Source of the DNA: Acanthosepion esculentum
Taxonomy: Eukaryota > Mollusca > Cephalopoda > Sepiida > Sepiidae
Assembly: GCA_964036315.1 (NCBI GenBank)
Contig: OZ038480.1
Location: 8,947,703-9,011,702 of the forward strand
Direction of reading: 5' to 3'
Length of the DNA: 64,000 nt
In this document: one piece after another, positions 22,229-33,625 of the stretch
Position numbering within the stretch: position 1 is the first letter of the stretch
Layout: every line of letters starts with the position of its first letter
Translations under genes and position numbers: made by a program
The notes under the pieces: model-generated
What the model was told of the DNA's origin: nothing
What the model saw: only the letters and a program-made list of their open reading frames with translations
Database searches by the model: none

Positions 22229-22275
<47 letters not shown>
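22131..22275. repeat. (TA)n tracts flanking an isolated mariner end
   Basis: TA runs at 22,131-22,154 and 22,232-22,274. Between them lie TAGGGGGTACATAATTTTTA and AAAGTGCACACTAACTTTAT, then GTACATCCTGTAT, the same terminal repeat as the 21.33-21.69 kb element but without a partner. Confidence 0.8.
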
Positions 22276-22277
<2 letters not shown>

Positions 22278-22389
22278 TAGATTGAGATAAACACACAGTG
22301 ACTGACAGTGACTCAATTCTGCCGAAGAGTCGTGCAATATTAGCTTAAATAGTCACTGTTTACAAACCGACAACTCAAACCAAAGAGCT

Positions 22390-22597
22390 TATATATGAAG
22401 AAATATAGTCTTAAAGTGTGCTATATTTCTGGGATAAAGTGCTCAATATCAGAGATAGAGAGTGTGCAAATACAAAAGTGAACATAGAAGTCACTTCGAG
22501 GCGACAGTCTGTTTCATGCTACATGCAATCATCAGGACTAACGATTTCATGTAGCATGAAACAGACTGTCGCCTCTAAGTGTTGACTTCTATGTTCA

Positions 22598-22600
<3 letters not shown>
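22390..22600. repeat. Foldback repeat F1, copy 2 (side module on the left)
   Basis: The side module comes first and inverted (TATAGTCTTAAAGTGTGCTA), then arms at 22,474-22,526 and 22,545-22,600 containing GGCGACAGTCTGTTTCATGC. The left arm lacks a few bases of AACACTTAGAG. (TA)n follows. Confidence 0.85.
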
Positions 22601-22663
<63 letters not shown>

Positions 22664-22722
22664 GGGGGGTACATAATTTAAATTTTTTAAAGTGCACACG
22701 AACTTTATGGACACCCTGTATA
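22601..22722. repeat. (TA)n tract plus a second isolated mariner end
   Basis: About 30 TA units to 22,660, then GTAGGGGGGTACATAATTTA and GTGCACACGAACTTTATGG, then ACACCCTGTATA. It repeats the arrangement at 22.13-22.22 kb, so the TA tract plus end were probably copied together. Confidence 0.8.
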
Positions 22723-24115
22723 ATTCATCGGTAATGCTATTATTAATGCTTCTGTTTACAAATCGTCTGGTTCACAATTCATTATTATTTTGTGCGCTAA
22801 ATTATGCAAACTAGATGCACCAGATCTTTTTCATGACGGCTAGATCACGTGACAAGAAATTCCTTAATACTTAACTGATTTTCCTATTGATGTTGATTGG
22901 AAGTCTTGGTTGTATTCCAAGTCTTTTTTTTTAATCTTTTTCTAAGTCTTTGTAACTGTTCCAAGCTTTCCGATAATAAAGGAAAAAAATTGTTATCTTC
23001 AAATTCAAAGCTATTTATCTTCTTGGATAGAATCTTTTGGAAAATATTTACTAAGCGTTGCATTCTTTTCATACAATATTGTGCTGTTTTTAATTCGCTG
23101 GTAATCTAGGACTCACAAACCAGAGAAAAAAATTTAAAACCAGAAATTTTAAATAAAAATGTTACCTAGCTAAAAAATTCTAACAATTCATCGATTTTAA
23201 CGATTTTCTAATATCATAGAGGTAGAACAATATATTTTAATATAATTTAAATAAAAATTGCATTATGAAAATTAAAATTAATTAGTGATATATTTTTGAA
23301 TGGTTATATTAAATTAATTATTTAGTATAGATAGAATTATTTCTAAATTAATGTTAAAATAAACAAAAGATTTGTCGAATATCACGTCCTCCGCTTGATT
23401 TTCATACCACAATCAGGGTTTTACACATTAGATTTGATACGTCGCTTTTAAAACCGTTAAATGATGGTTTCTAACGCGATTAGACATAGATTCGAAGAAT
23501 TCTAGTGGCAGGCGTTTCCAGAAGACATTGTATAAGAGCCAACTCACTACATAGCAGACCGTCTCACCAACCATTTCTTATTGCTAAAAGTTTTATGGAA
23601 TGGCACACATTTAGAAATTAATTATAAAACATTTTGACCAACCAGAGTTTTAATAAAAAAGAAATACTAGACATTAATTACTAGACATTAATCTTAAAAA
23701 AATATCTTCATGAAATCAAGGAGAATTAAAATCGAGTCTGTTTCAGGGAAATAATTTACAGTCTTTCGTCAATCTTTTTATTTGTCGTCTTTCTCCTTTC
23801 TTTAACTTAGAATTCAGCCATTTCCAAAATTACTCATTTTTATTTATCTAATTTTTCTTGATTTTCAGGCAATATCTTCCCTTTCTCAACGTGTCTTGGT
23901 TTTGTTGAGGACGCAAACTCATTTAATAGAGCGCATTATACTATTTCAGAATTATGGTTTCCATTCAGGCTCTGTCCGAAAATGCCATCTTTCATTTAGC
24001 ATTAATAGTACAGTATATATGCTGAAGATACCATGGACTAAACATGTGAGGTTTTATAGAAAATGGAAGCAAAAAGGAAATCTGTATTTAACATCAGGAA
24101 AAAAGACTAGATTTT
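22723..24115. other. No gene recognised
   Basis: AT-rich; short frames on both strands lack motifs. Confidence 0.5.
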
Positions 24116-24406
24116 TACTACTCTTTATTTTGTTATATAATTTTCATTTCATACTGGTCGATGCATAGAAGTTCTCTAATTCGTTTTTCGCAAGGTATGA
24201 TTAGAAACAAGCCATTCTAACTTTTATAGTATTTAACATTCTAATTCTATACTCGGTTAAATACCACTACAGGCGGCCATTAAACTAGATTTCTAGTCAT
24301 TTCCTATTTAGAGAATTTATATTATTGTGATTCGCAAATAAATAAGAGGAAACTACTATGTAATTAAATGAAGCCCAGATACATTTAAATTCAGCTTCAA
24401 TTGGAC
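24116..24406 (+). repeat. 291-bp dispersed repeat, copy 1
   Basis: Starts TACTACTCTTTATTTTGTTA and ends CAGCTTCAATTGGAC. It aligns without large gaps to 27,391-27,682 and differs at scattered positions. It contains GGCGGCCATTAAACTAGATT and AATACCACTACAGG. No coding sequence or terminal repeats seen. Confidence 0.9.
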
Positions 24407-26539
24407 TTTTTTTTAATGGGGGGGGGGCTTGGAAAGTCTGATACTCGCAGAACAGACTGAATAAAAGACGGACAGAGGAAAGCAACGCGTAAAATACTTG
24501 ATGAGCTTCACTAAATGGATGGTTGAACAGGGTTTGGGAGAAATGAAAAAAAGAAAAAAAAAAAACTTAAGATCTACATGGGACATGACGATGAGGAGAG
24601 CCATGTTCGCCTACATCCTGAATGGACACGGCATATAAAAAAGAAGTCTCCTCTATTTAATCACATGACTCCTGTTATGAATGCCGAATATTGCGAAACG
24701 TAACAAAACTTTTCCTAAACATACATATACTGTCAGACAACTGATGAAGTTTAATATACAAATTAGACGAAATAAGAGTTTAACAATAAGTGATAATAAA
24801 ATAGAGCAATTATAAGAATATATTGTAAGTTATGTGATGGATAGAAAATTCGTTCTTAGTGAAGATCTTGGCAAAGACATCATATTTTTGTTTTCTTTCA
24901 TTATGGCGTCGTGAACTTTCATCTCCACTTACAGAAAGCACTCGGCGGCTCCTCTTTGGCTTATCTAATTAACTTTCTGTAGATAAACTTTCTTTACTCG
25001 AAATGGAATAATAGAAGCAAAACCTCGGTGTTAAATGTACGTGAGAAGAAATCAGCTTTTCCTTTTGTTTCTTTGTTACAATTTTAGAATAATAGAAACA
25101 GAAAAGTCTTTCTATCAGCATATCTATCTAACATAAATGAAAAATACTGGCGCCACAACCGATTTTTCACACGTACAAATTATATTGTTAATGATAATCT
25201 ATGATGGCCATGAGAAAAAAGTAGAGAGAAAGAAGTAACGAATATTTTGTCAAGATCATAAAGTCTGGATGGGAGAAGAGGAAAATGTTTTGAATGTGTG
25301 CAGGCGTTTCCAGTGCAAGATGCGCAATACACATTTGGAACATGGCATGCACAGTGAAACAAACTTATTATGCAGTATTAAAAGTCGCCAGTTCCTTGTT
25401 ATATGGCTGGAATTCCTGTATATTTGCCAGAGGTTTGTCTTTGAATCCAGATAAAATCGAGAAAATAGGTGCTGTTTCTTAATTAGAAGTTTGACGTCAC
25501 ATGATTTTGTTCCCTCTGCATTTCACCCCCTCCATGAGGCTTTATCTTGTTCTATGTTAAGCTTAGTAAGAATAAAATAATTCATAATAAGCTTGATGTT
25601 GACACTTTACCGTAGAGCAGTTATGAGTAAGCTAAACGAATAAAGTATAATGCTGAATTTGGGGTCCAATCTTGTGTGACCTTTCTGACAGAAGCCAAAT
25701 ATCGCACATACCTACAGTTCCTAAGCTGAATGAACGATTATCGAGCAAGTATTGGAGATTATTCCTCCTGAAGTTAATCTCCACATGATGCGCCACACCT
25801 TGTGCCTTACGAATCACTCGTTCTCTCTTTGAACGCCATCTTTTTTTTCTGTTTTTAGACGACCATGTGTCTCAATAGCTTTCTTTTCATTAACAAACAG
25901 CGCATTGCCATAATTGCTCTTGGAAAAAATGTGGAAATATTTTTCGATATCTTCTCGAATATTTACAAGTCGTAATTTTTCTGCTGGTAGACTGCTTGAA
26001 AATTAATGTTAGTAGTCTATGCAATTTTTTTTTACCTCATAAAGTGTTTTAAGCTAACAGTAATAATTATCAATCACAGCTTGATGCTTGGTTAGATAAT
26101 TAACTATGAAATCTTATCGTCTATTAATAGTGAGTCATGTTCGAAACTCCTTTCTGTTATAACGAGTTCAGTATTAACACGGCCTTGTGCAAAACGCAAG
26201 TGTTATGGTCCAAGGTTAGGACCAAGGAAGAACAACACGAACACAAAAGTAGAAATAACGAAGATATATTACACGAAATAATAATACAAGATGTGGAAGG
26301 TGTTAGTATGACTGTCAGTCTGGTTTGGAGTGAACTACTATTGGCGCGACTCGATTCGACTCGTCCCTCTCTCTTGAGAGGCGCAGTATTGATAGTGTCA
26401 GGAAGAGTTCACTCTGTCGTTATAGGTAAGGTCCCATAACAGCAAGGAATTTTAGTAAATTGATAAATATTAGGAACGAGAGAACGGAAAAACTGCATAT
26501 TCGTTTTGTGCTGAAAATTTCTTTATTAAACTCTCTGAC
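24407..26539. other. No gene recognised
   Basis: A G run (GGGGGGGGG) at 24,419 and an A run near 24,557. A 100-codon frame at 26,137-26,439 is somewhat GC-richer (CTACTATTGGCGCGACTCGA) but I recognise nothing in it. Confidence 0.45.
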
Positions 26540-26589
26540 ATCTTGAGTTTTGAAAAAAAAATCAACTTTTGGAACAGGTTTCTTTATTC

Positions 26590-27035
26590 ATTTGAAAACA
26601 TTCCATTTTATTTTTGTGGTTTGATCACTTTTCATTTATTTATATTCATTTTCTTTTGTTCTTCTTCTTCTTCTTTATCGTCTTTTAATTTTTCATTTCT
26701 CTATTTTATCTCCAATTTTAGTTTCTTTTCTCTCTCTTTTCTTTCTTTCTTTCTTACTTACTTTCTCTCTCTTTTCTTTCTTCACTCTCCTTTACTCCCT
26801 TTTTCTTTCTTTGTTTTGTTTATTTTCTTTCTTTTCTATTTTGCTTTCTTCTTGCTTTTTGGCTTTATCTTTTCTTTCCTGTTATTTTTCTCTTCCCTTG
26901 ACTCTTTCTATCATTTCTTTTGCATTCTAATTTATTTTTCTTTACTTTCTTTTCTATTATTTTTCTTTCACAATCATTTGCCTTTTTTCATTTTTTTTTC
27001 CTTTGTCTTTTTTCACCCTTTTTTCAGCTGGGCTC
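26590..27035 (+). repeat. Long T/C-rich tract (strand-asymmetric)
   Basis: About 440 bases dominated by T and C on the plus strand (TTCTTTCTTTCTTTCTTAC, CTTCTTCTTCTTC), with few purines. The long Phe/Leu/Ser frame across it is a composition artefact. Confidence 0.85.
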
Positions 27036-27390
27036 ATTGTTTTTATTGGCATTTCACTTTTGTATTTTTACGCCGCATCAGGTACATGCACTATTTTTAT
27101 ACGCGCACTTAACGAACCATCCCCGCTTAATGAAGGTTCATCCAACTTCCTAGAAATACGTTGGTGTTTTAGTTAATGAGCCTACTTACTGTAGAAGAGA
27201 GATAGCTTTTGTTTTGATAGCAAGCATTACAATTCAAAGCAATTGCTTATAAAAAGTCAACAAAAAAACGCCATCTTTGTATCTTCTTTTTTTTACATTG
27301 CGTCATTTCATCTTGAAGTCACCTGATCGTCAACTGATTTTTTTTCTTTTTGAACTCACTCACATTTGACCCCGTTTACACCTACATACA

Positions 27391-27682
27391 TACTACTCTT
27401 TAGTTTGTTATATAATTTTCATTTCATACTGGTTGATGCATAGAAGTTCTCTAATTCGTTTCTAGGAAGGCATGATTAGAAACAAGCCATTCTTACATTT
27501 ATAGTGTTTACTCATTCTAATTCTATACTCGGTTAAATACCACTACTGGCGGCCATTAAACTAGATTTCTAGTAATTTCCTGTTTAGAGAATTTATATTA
27601 TAGTGATTCTCAAATAAATAAGAGGGAACTACTCTGTAATTAAATGAAACCCAGTTACATTTAAATTTAGCTTCAATTGAAC
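27391..27682 (+). repeat. 291-bp dispersed repeat, copy 2
   Basis: Same orientation as copy 1 and about 3 kb away. Sequence before TACTACTCTTTAG and after TTCAATTGAAC is unrelated to that around copy 1, so the edges are sharp. Confidence 0.9.
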
Positions 27683-27830
27683 TACTCATCCTTAAACAGT
27701 ACACAACTAGGGTTAAATGATTTTGCATATTATAATAATTAAATAATTTTTGTAATAAATTATGGAAATATTTATCACAGAAGAGGAAAGGAACAAAATG
27801 AAATGATTAATAATTTAATGATAAATTTAA

Positions 27831-28052
27831 CCCTAGAACACTAACCATGGGTATATAGTACCCAGCGCAAACTTTCCTATTTTTAATTAAAATTTTCTTA
27901 CCTAAATAATATGTTTTTCAGTTCCTATTAATGTTGACTCAAAGTACAATGTTTGAAGTGCCTACATGTAAAATGTTTCAAATAAAGATTTATATTTAAT
28001 ATTTTTTTGGTTAATAGTGGTGTAACTTTAAGTGATGGTTAGTGTTCTAGGG
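27831..28052. mobile_element. piggyBac-type MITE
   Basis: Flanked on both sides by TTAA (27,827-27,830 and 28,053-28,056). Terminal inverted repeats are a perfect 18 bp, CCCTAGAACACTAACCAT. TTAA targets and CCCTAG-type ends identify piggyBac. Next to the left repeat is a small palindrome GGGTATATAGTACCC. The 222-bp body has no transposase and contains AATAAA. Confidence 0.9.
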
Positions 28053-28404
28053 TTAATAATAAGTAATGATACACGCAAAATAATTATTTTTTGAAAACAT
28101 TCTACAATATATATTTCTGATTATTGTATGCATCAAAGAACACAAAAATTAAGATCCTGATTGTCGGAGAGGGCACGAAAAAATGCAATTAGGAATTGTT
28201 TTATCCTTCATATTAGAGCATTGCCCTAACATAAATCTTGCTACAATGTACCTTTTTTGTTGTGTTACGATAACCCATACACAGAAATCGGATCTAATAA
28301 TACATATTCTGTAGTACTACGTATTATATCTGGCCAAACTCTAAGACTGGTTTGATCGTTTTCTTTGCCTTTGGGAATCAAAATATAAATTGTTTTCATT
28401 TTTT

Positions 28405-28654
28405 TCTTTTTAGAATTCAGAAGAGGATTCTGCGAATTGTAACTGGGAAACTACAAGACAAACCAAATCGCTCAGTATTTACCATCGGTGCCCGAGATAA
28501 AAGCTTAGATTTTATATTCTTATATTTTAAGAAAAGTACGCGATATCGCTTAGAAATTGAATCTCCTTACCCGCATTCTTTCTCGCATTTGACCTATTTT
28601 AGTACTAAAGCTAAACTGAGTAGACGATTGCCACCGGCATTGCTGGTAGATTAA
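28405..28654 (+). pseudogene. Possible diverged LINE RT tail
   Basis: After a T-rich run ending in TTTTTAG, the frame reads RIQKRILRIVTGKLQDKPNR, with a later PYPHSFSHLTYFST and RRLPPALLVD stop. A KxQKRxxRIxTG phrase is common in the region after the catalytic core of LINE reverse transcriptases, but the rest does not match well. It could equally be a chance frame. Confidence 0.25.
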
Positions 28655-29154
28655 ATAACTGTATATTTACCACTAGCATGGTCGTCAATAATTAAGCACT
28701 GAAATCTAACATTACGAAACCTGATTTTCAAGGTAGTCAAATCCCTCCTTCGGGTAAACGGTACTAAATAATTTTCTGATCATATTTATCTCACTTGACA
28801 TTGTTCCATATTAAGGTAAACTTATCATCCTCCACACTTGAATGATTGGCGCAACACAATCTTCAAATATACTTCCACTTTTTGCCTCATATTTAGATAA
28901 GTTTGTTAAATATCTTTCAAACTCTATTACCATCTCACGTTACCATATAAAAAGGAGTTTAATATCATAGAGCAGGCATATCTTCCTCCTGCCCTACAAA
29001 AATCCTCTTATTCCTATTCACCCTCCCATTTCGCTTTCAACCATACAATATTAAACTTCATAAATATTATGCAGCAAACACTGAACTACTTAGTGACCGT
29101 GATACTTGTGTATTTTTCAATGGCGCAAGAGCACGGTTTTCTAATCAAGGTAAA
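28655..29154. other. No gene recognised
   Basis: AT-rich; nothing supported. Confidence 0.45.
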
Positions 29155-29159
29155 TACAA

Positions 29160-31000
29160 ATATTTCGAATGCTGATTTTCAAGACGCAATATACATTTTT
29201 AGAATTTCTAGGTTTTAGAAAACTAGAAGAATTTCTAGGTTTTAGAAGACTAGAAGATATTCTGGGTTTTAGAAGACTAGAAGACACTCTGGGTTTTAGA
29301 AGACTAGAAGACATTTTGTGTTTTAAATGACTAGAAGACATTTTGTGTTTTAGATGTCTAGAAAACATTGTGTTTTTTTTCTAAAACCCACAATGTCTTC
29401 AGACAATGATTACAAGACATTCTGGGTTTTAGAAGACTAGAAGACATTTTGCATTTTAGACGACTAGAAGACATTTTGGGTTTTAGAACACTACAAAAAA
29501 CTCTGGGTCTTAGAATACTAGAAGACATTGTGGGTTTTAGAAGACTAGAAGACATTATGGGTTTTAGAAGACTAGCAGACAATCTAGGCTTTAGAAGACT
29601 AGAAGACATTTTTGGTTTTAGAAGACTGGAATACATTTTGGATTTTAGAACACTAGAAGACATTTTGTGTTCTAGATGACTAGAAGACATTTTGGGTTTT
29701 AGAAGACTGGAAGACATTTTGGGTTTTAGAAGACTGGAAGACATTTTGGGTTTTAGAACACTAGAAGACACTCTGGGTTTTAGAACACTAGAAGACATTT
29801 TGTGTTCTAGCTGACTAGAAGACACTGGGTTTTAGAAGAGTAGATGACATTTTGGATTTTATAAGACTAGAAAACATTTTGGGTTTTAAAAGACTAGAAG
29901 ACATTCTATGTTTTAGAAAACTAGAAGACATTTGGGGTTTTAAATGACTATAGGACATTGTGGATTTCAGAAGATTAGAAGACATTTTTGGTTTTAGCAG
30001 ACTAGAAGACATTTTTGGTTTTAGCAGACTAGAAGACATTATTGGTTTTAGAAGACTAGAAGACATTTTTGGTTTTAGAAGACCAGAAGACATTTTAGAA
30101 TTTTGAGGACTAGAAGACACTCTGAGTTTTAGAAAACTAGAAGATACTGAGGGTTTTAGAAAACTAGACGACATTCATTTAGTATTCTACATGACTAGAA
30201 GACATTTTGGGTTTTAGAAAACTAGAAAACCATTGTGTGCTATAGAAGACTAGAAGACATTTTTGGTTTTAGAAGACTGGAAGACTTTTTTGGTTTTAGA
30301 AGACTGGAAGACATTCTGGGTTTTAGAACACTAGAAGTCACTCTGAGTTTTAGAAGAGTAGATGACATTTTGAGGTTTAGCAGACTAGAAGACACTCTGG
30401 GTTTTAGACGACTAGAAGACATTTTGGGTTTTAGATTACTAGAAGACATTTTGGGTTTTGAAGAGTAGAAGTCATTCTTTTTTTTTTCTAAAACCCACAA
30501 TGCTTTCCAACAATGACTACAAGACATTCTGGGTTTTAGAAGACTGGAAGACATTTTGGGTTTTGGAACACTAGAAGACACTGGGTTTTAGAAGAGTAGA
30601 TGACATTTTGGATTGTATAAGACTAGAAGACATTTTGGGGTTTAGAAGACAAGAAGACATTTTGGGTTTTAAAAGACTTAGAAGACACTCTGGGTTTTAG
30701 AAGACATTCTGGGTTTTAGAAGTCTAGAAGACATTGTGTTTTTTTTCTAAAACCCACAATGTCTTCTCACAATGACTAGAAGACATTCTGGGTTTTAGAA
30801 GACTAGAAGACATTTTGCGTTTTAGAAGACTGGAAGACATTCTGGGTGTTAGAAAACTAGCAGACACTCTAGGCTTTAGAAGACTAGAAGACATTTTTGG
30901 TTTTAGAAGACTAGAATACATTTTTGGTTTTAGAAGCCTAGAAGACATTCTCGGTTTTAGAAGACTAGAAGACATTCTGGGTTGTAGAAGACTCGCAAAA
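29160..31000. repeat. 27-bp minisatellite, about 65-70 units
   Basis: The consensus is close to GGTTTTAGAAGACTAGAAGA followed by CATTTTG. Being 27 bp and stop-free in several frames, it gives long frames on both strands (SSSLLKPKM on the minus, RRLEDILGF on the plus). Three times, at about 29,371, 30,478 and 30,738, a T8 run and an inverted unit TTTTCTAAAACCCACAATG(T) are followed by CAATGA and return to the normal direction. Some units are shortened, which changes the frame. Sharp edges with unique sequence on both sides. Confidence 0.95.
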
Positions 31001-31129
31001 GATAATCGTTTCTGATTCCTCCCCGTTTGGACTTGTGCCATATGAAGTTGAACTACATCTACGTTACCCAAAGATTTAATAACTGTTTATGGTCAGTTAC
31101 TTGGTGTTCCGAACGAATTAATATAAATT

Positions 31130-31405
31130 ATTTGTGGTGGAGTAATGGATAGCGGCTTCGATTAAGGAATCGGAGTGCCGAGTTCGATTTCCAGTCGAAT
31201 CCATTATATTCATTTACATAAGGTATGAGTCCTATTCTTCTCCCCAAAGACATGTGTAAATAGCAGGATAGCCCTGGGCAGCAACTGGTATACCAAGAAA
31301 GAAATGGCAACCTACTGCGGGAAAAATCTGCGTCGTCAGTCATGTATCGAAAGATACATGGTCGCCTAAGTGTAAATCACGCATGGCAAATAACTGACTG
31401 ACTGA
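31130..31405 (+). mobile_element. tRNA-derived SINE, family B
   Basis: A box A-like TGGTGGAGTAA at 31,135 (one mismatch to the consensus) and a box B-like GTTCGATTT at 31,182 (one mismatch) form a pol III promoter. The body continues through GGTATACCAGTTGC (as reverse) and CATGGTCGCCTAAG to a CTGACTGACTGA end. It is related to the minus-strand copies at 37.06-37.57 kb. Confidence 0.75.
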
Positions 31406-32539
31406 GGCATTATTCCTTCATTGAACAATTTTACAGATAATTAATCTCACAAATTCAACAAAAAGAAAAATCATTCAGATATTTCAATCCGCCTATAAAA
31501 TTATTCGTCTTCTTCAATCTTGTACTTTTTGTTGTAGATTTAGAAAAGAAGAAAAAAGTTATTTCCTTCTCAAAAGCCAAAGAATACTTCAAGAGTCTGT
31601 CTAATCAGTTGGAACGGGAAACATGGCGGTTGTTATTTCTTTGCCCGAACGCTTCTTCAAATTGACAACAAATCTTGCTTAAATAAGGAAAAAGAATTTT
31701 TTGTGTGAGCGTGAACGTTTCTTTCCCTCCAGAAAGCTTTCCAATGTGGTTTTCTACGCAACTGAAAAATGCATTAAAAAATATCTGACGAACAAAAAAA
31801 ATCTCAAACCTAAAATTGAAGTCTTTATAATCATACAGCCGCTAGTTAATAAAACCAGATTTCTTTTACGTTTAAAAAGAAGATTCCATTTTTTATGCAC
31901 TTGATCGTGATAAAAACATAATTAATTGTTAATCCCTGCAGAACAAAATTCTCAAATCCTCTAATCCGAAAGTATTATTTTGATAGTCAGGTCGGATTAA
32001 AAGTTTGATCCGATTAGAAGATGCCATACATCACGGGATTTAAATTTCACAGCACCTATTTGAAAATATTCCATTTATTAGACAACTACCAGGTCTTTTA
32101 AATATTCTACATTGAAAAGAACACATAAAGAATGATGAATTTTAAATAAAGAGGCAAAGATCCAATTTTGGTCATATTAAAATGTCATAAACACGAAGGC
32201 TGGACTACAATAACAATAATAATAATAGTCCGAATATTATATGGAATCTTGAAAAAAATATCTATATATACGCCATATTTTAAATTAGACATTAGATATG
32301 ACAGATGATTTGTGAATGTTCCCAGATCGTTAGCTTTTCTCACTTAATAGTCATCTTATGGTAATGTGCTAACGACTTAAAAGAATTGGTTGATTTGTTT
32401 TTGACGACTTAGTAGGTTAAATGAAGCCGAAATATATTGTAAGAATAATTGCTTTTTTTGCCAGTGAATATTACATTAAGTATTTAAAAATAAAATGATT
32501 TTGCCAGATACAAGTCATACTATTTAATCCAGATCGGGG
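31406..32539. other. No gene recognised
   Basis: AT-rich; a 67-codon frame at 31.7-31.9 kb has no motif. Confidence 0.5.
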
Positions 32540-32680
32540 TTGGTGTAGATAACTTCATACCTTTCCCAAATATTTTTTGTTCGTAAGTGAATGAAGAAGA
32601 ATCCGACGCGAATTCCAACTCAACCGACCGACCTTCCATTCCAAACCGCTATCCATTAAACTACCTGCAAATAAATCATT
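32540..32680 (-). mobile_element. SINE family B, diverged fragment
   Basis: Plus-strand phrases TTCATACCTTTCCCAA, GTAAGTGAATG and CCGCTATCCATTAAAC match the head side of family B read backwards. Box B is damaged (GTTGGAATTC). Confidence 0.5.
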
Positions 32681-32838
32681 CTAAAAGATACAAGTGACGA
32701 TTTCAATAAAAAATACTCATTTTTTAACAACAGTGAAAAAATATTTATTGACAGATATACTCAAAATATGTTTCTGAGGTTAAGGGGAAACAAAGTAAAT
32801 TTTACTGCGTTTACTAGTTCAGTAGCCTCCTCCCGTTA

Positions 32839-32844
<6 letters not shown>

Positions 32845-32902
<58 letters not shown>
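32845..32902. repeat. (TA)n microsatellite
   Basis: About 29 TA units, touching foldback F1 copy 3. Confidence 0.97.
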
Positions 32903-32905
<3 letters not shown>

Positions 32906-33108
32906 TGTACATAGAAGTCAACACTTAGAGAAGACAGTCCGTTTCATGCTAGATTCAATCGTCAAGCCTAACGATTGCATCTAGCATGTAACAGACCATC
33001 GCCTCTAAGTGTATACTTCTATGTTCACTTTTATATTTACACACGCTCTATCTCTGATATCGAGCATTTTCCCCATAAATATAGCACATTCTAATACTAT
33101 ATGTCTTC

Positions 33109-33110
<2 letters not shown>
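32903..33110. repeat. Foldback repeat F1, copy 3
   Basis: Arms at about 32,905-32,955 and 32,976-33,035 with more mismatches (AGAGAAGACAGTCCGTTTCA against CAGACCATCGCCTCTAAG), then the side module CACACGCTCTATCTCTGATA. Confidence 0.8.

Positions 33111-33163
<53 letters not shown>
33111..33163. repeat. (TA)n(GT)n microsatellite
   Basis: Short TA run then about 22 GT units. Confidence 0.97.
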
Positions 33164-33168
<5 letters not shown>

Positions 33169-33284
33169 GAACAGTAAGATATAAAATCCGGTGCTTGAAG
33201 ATGAATTGGAACTAAGTATTAGCTTCCATTTTTGAAACATGGTTATTACTGTGTAGCGAAAAAAATATTTTAAATCAGTTAATT

Positions 33285-33452
33285 TATAATATATATGTAT
33301 ATATATATGTGTATATGTATATATATATATGTGTGTATGTATATGTATATATATTTATATGTATATATAAATGTATATGTGTATATATGTATATGTATAT
33401 ATATTATATATATATTTTATATGTAGATTATATATATACATTATATATATAT

Positions 33453-33501
<49 letters not shown>
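33285..33501. repeat. Complex TA/TG microsatellite
   Basis: Interleaved TATATG and TATATA units over about 215 bp, ending in pure TA. Confidence 0.95.
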
Positions 33502-33502
<1 letters not shown>

Positions 33503-33504
33503 CA

Positions 33505-33625
33505 CAGGCTGATTGAAAAGTAAATCCCTATTTTATATATGATGGACTCTTTCGTCTTGTAAAATTATAGTTAGACGGAAGAGTCTAACATACATGAAAT
33601 GGGGAGTTAATTTTCCATCACCCTG
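33505..33625. mobile_element. Very short foldback MITE, mariner-like ends
   Basis: CAGGCTGATTGAAAAGTAAA at the left matches, inverted, TTAATTTTCCATCACCCTG at the right; TA lies outside both. Almost the whole 121 bp is a hairpin: GACTCTTTCGTC pairs with GACGGAAGAGTC around a short loop. Confidence 0.75.

Noticed and set aside
26543..27112. 189-codon hydrophobic membrane-protein frame
   Set aside because: Composition is explained entirely by the T/C-rich tract (TTT, TTC, CTT codons).
29141..31071. Long frames encoding SSSLLKPKM or RRLEDILGF repeats as a repeat-protein gene
   Set aside because: The 27-bp unit is stop-free in several frames on both strands, the frames shift with unit-length changes, and there is no sign of start context or splice structure.
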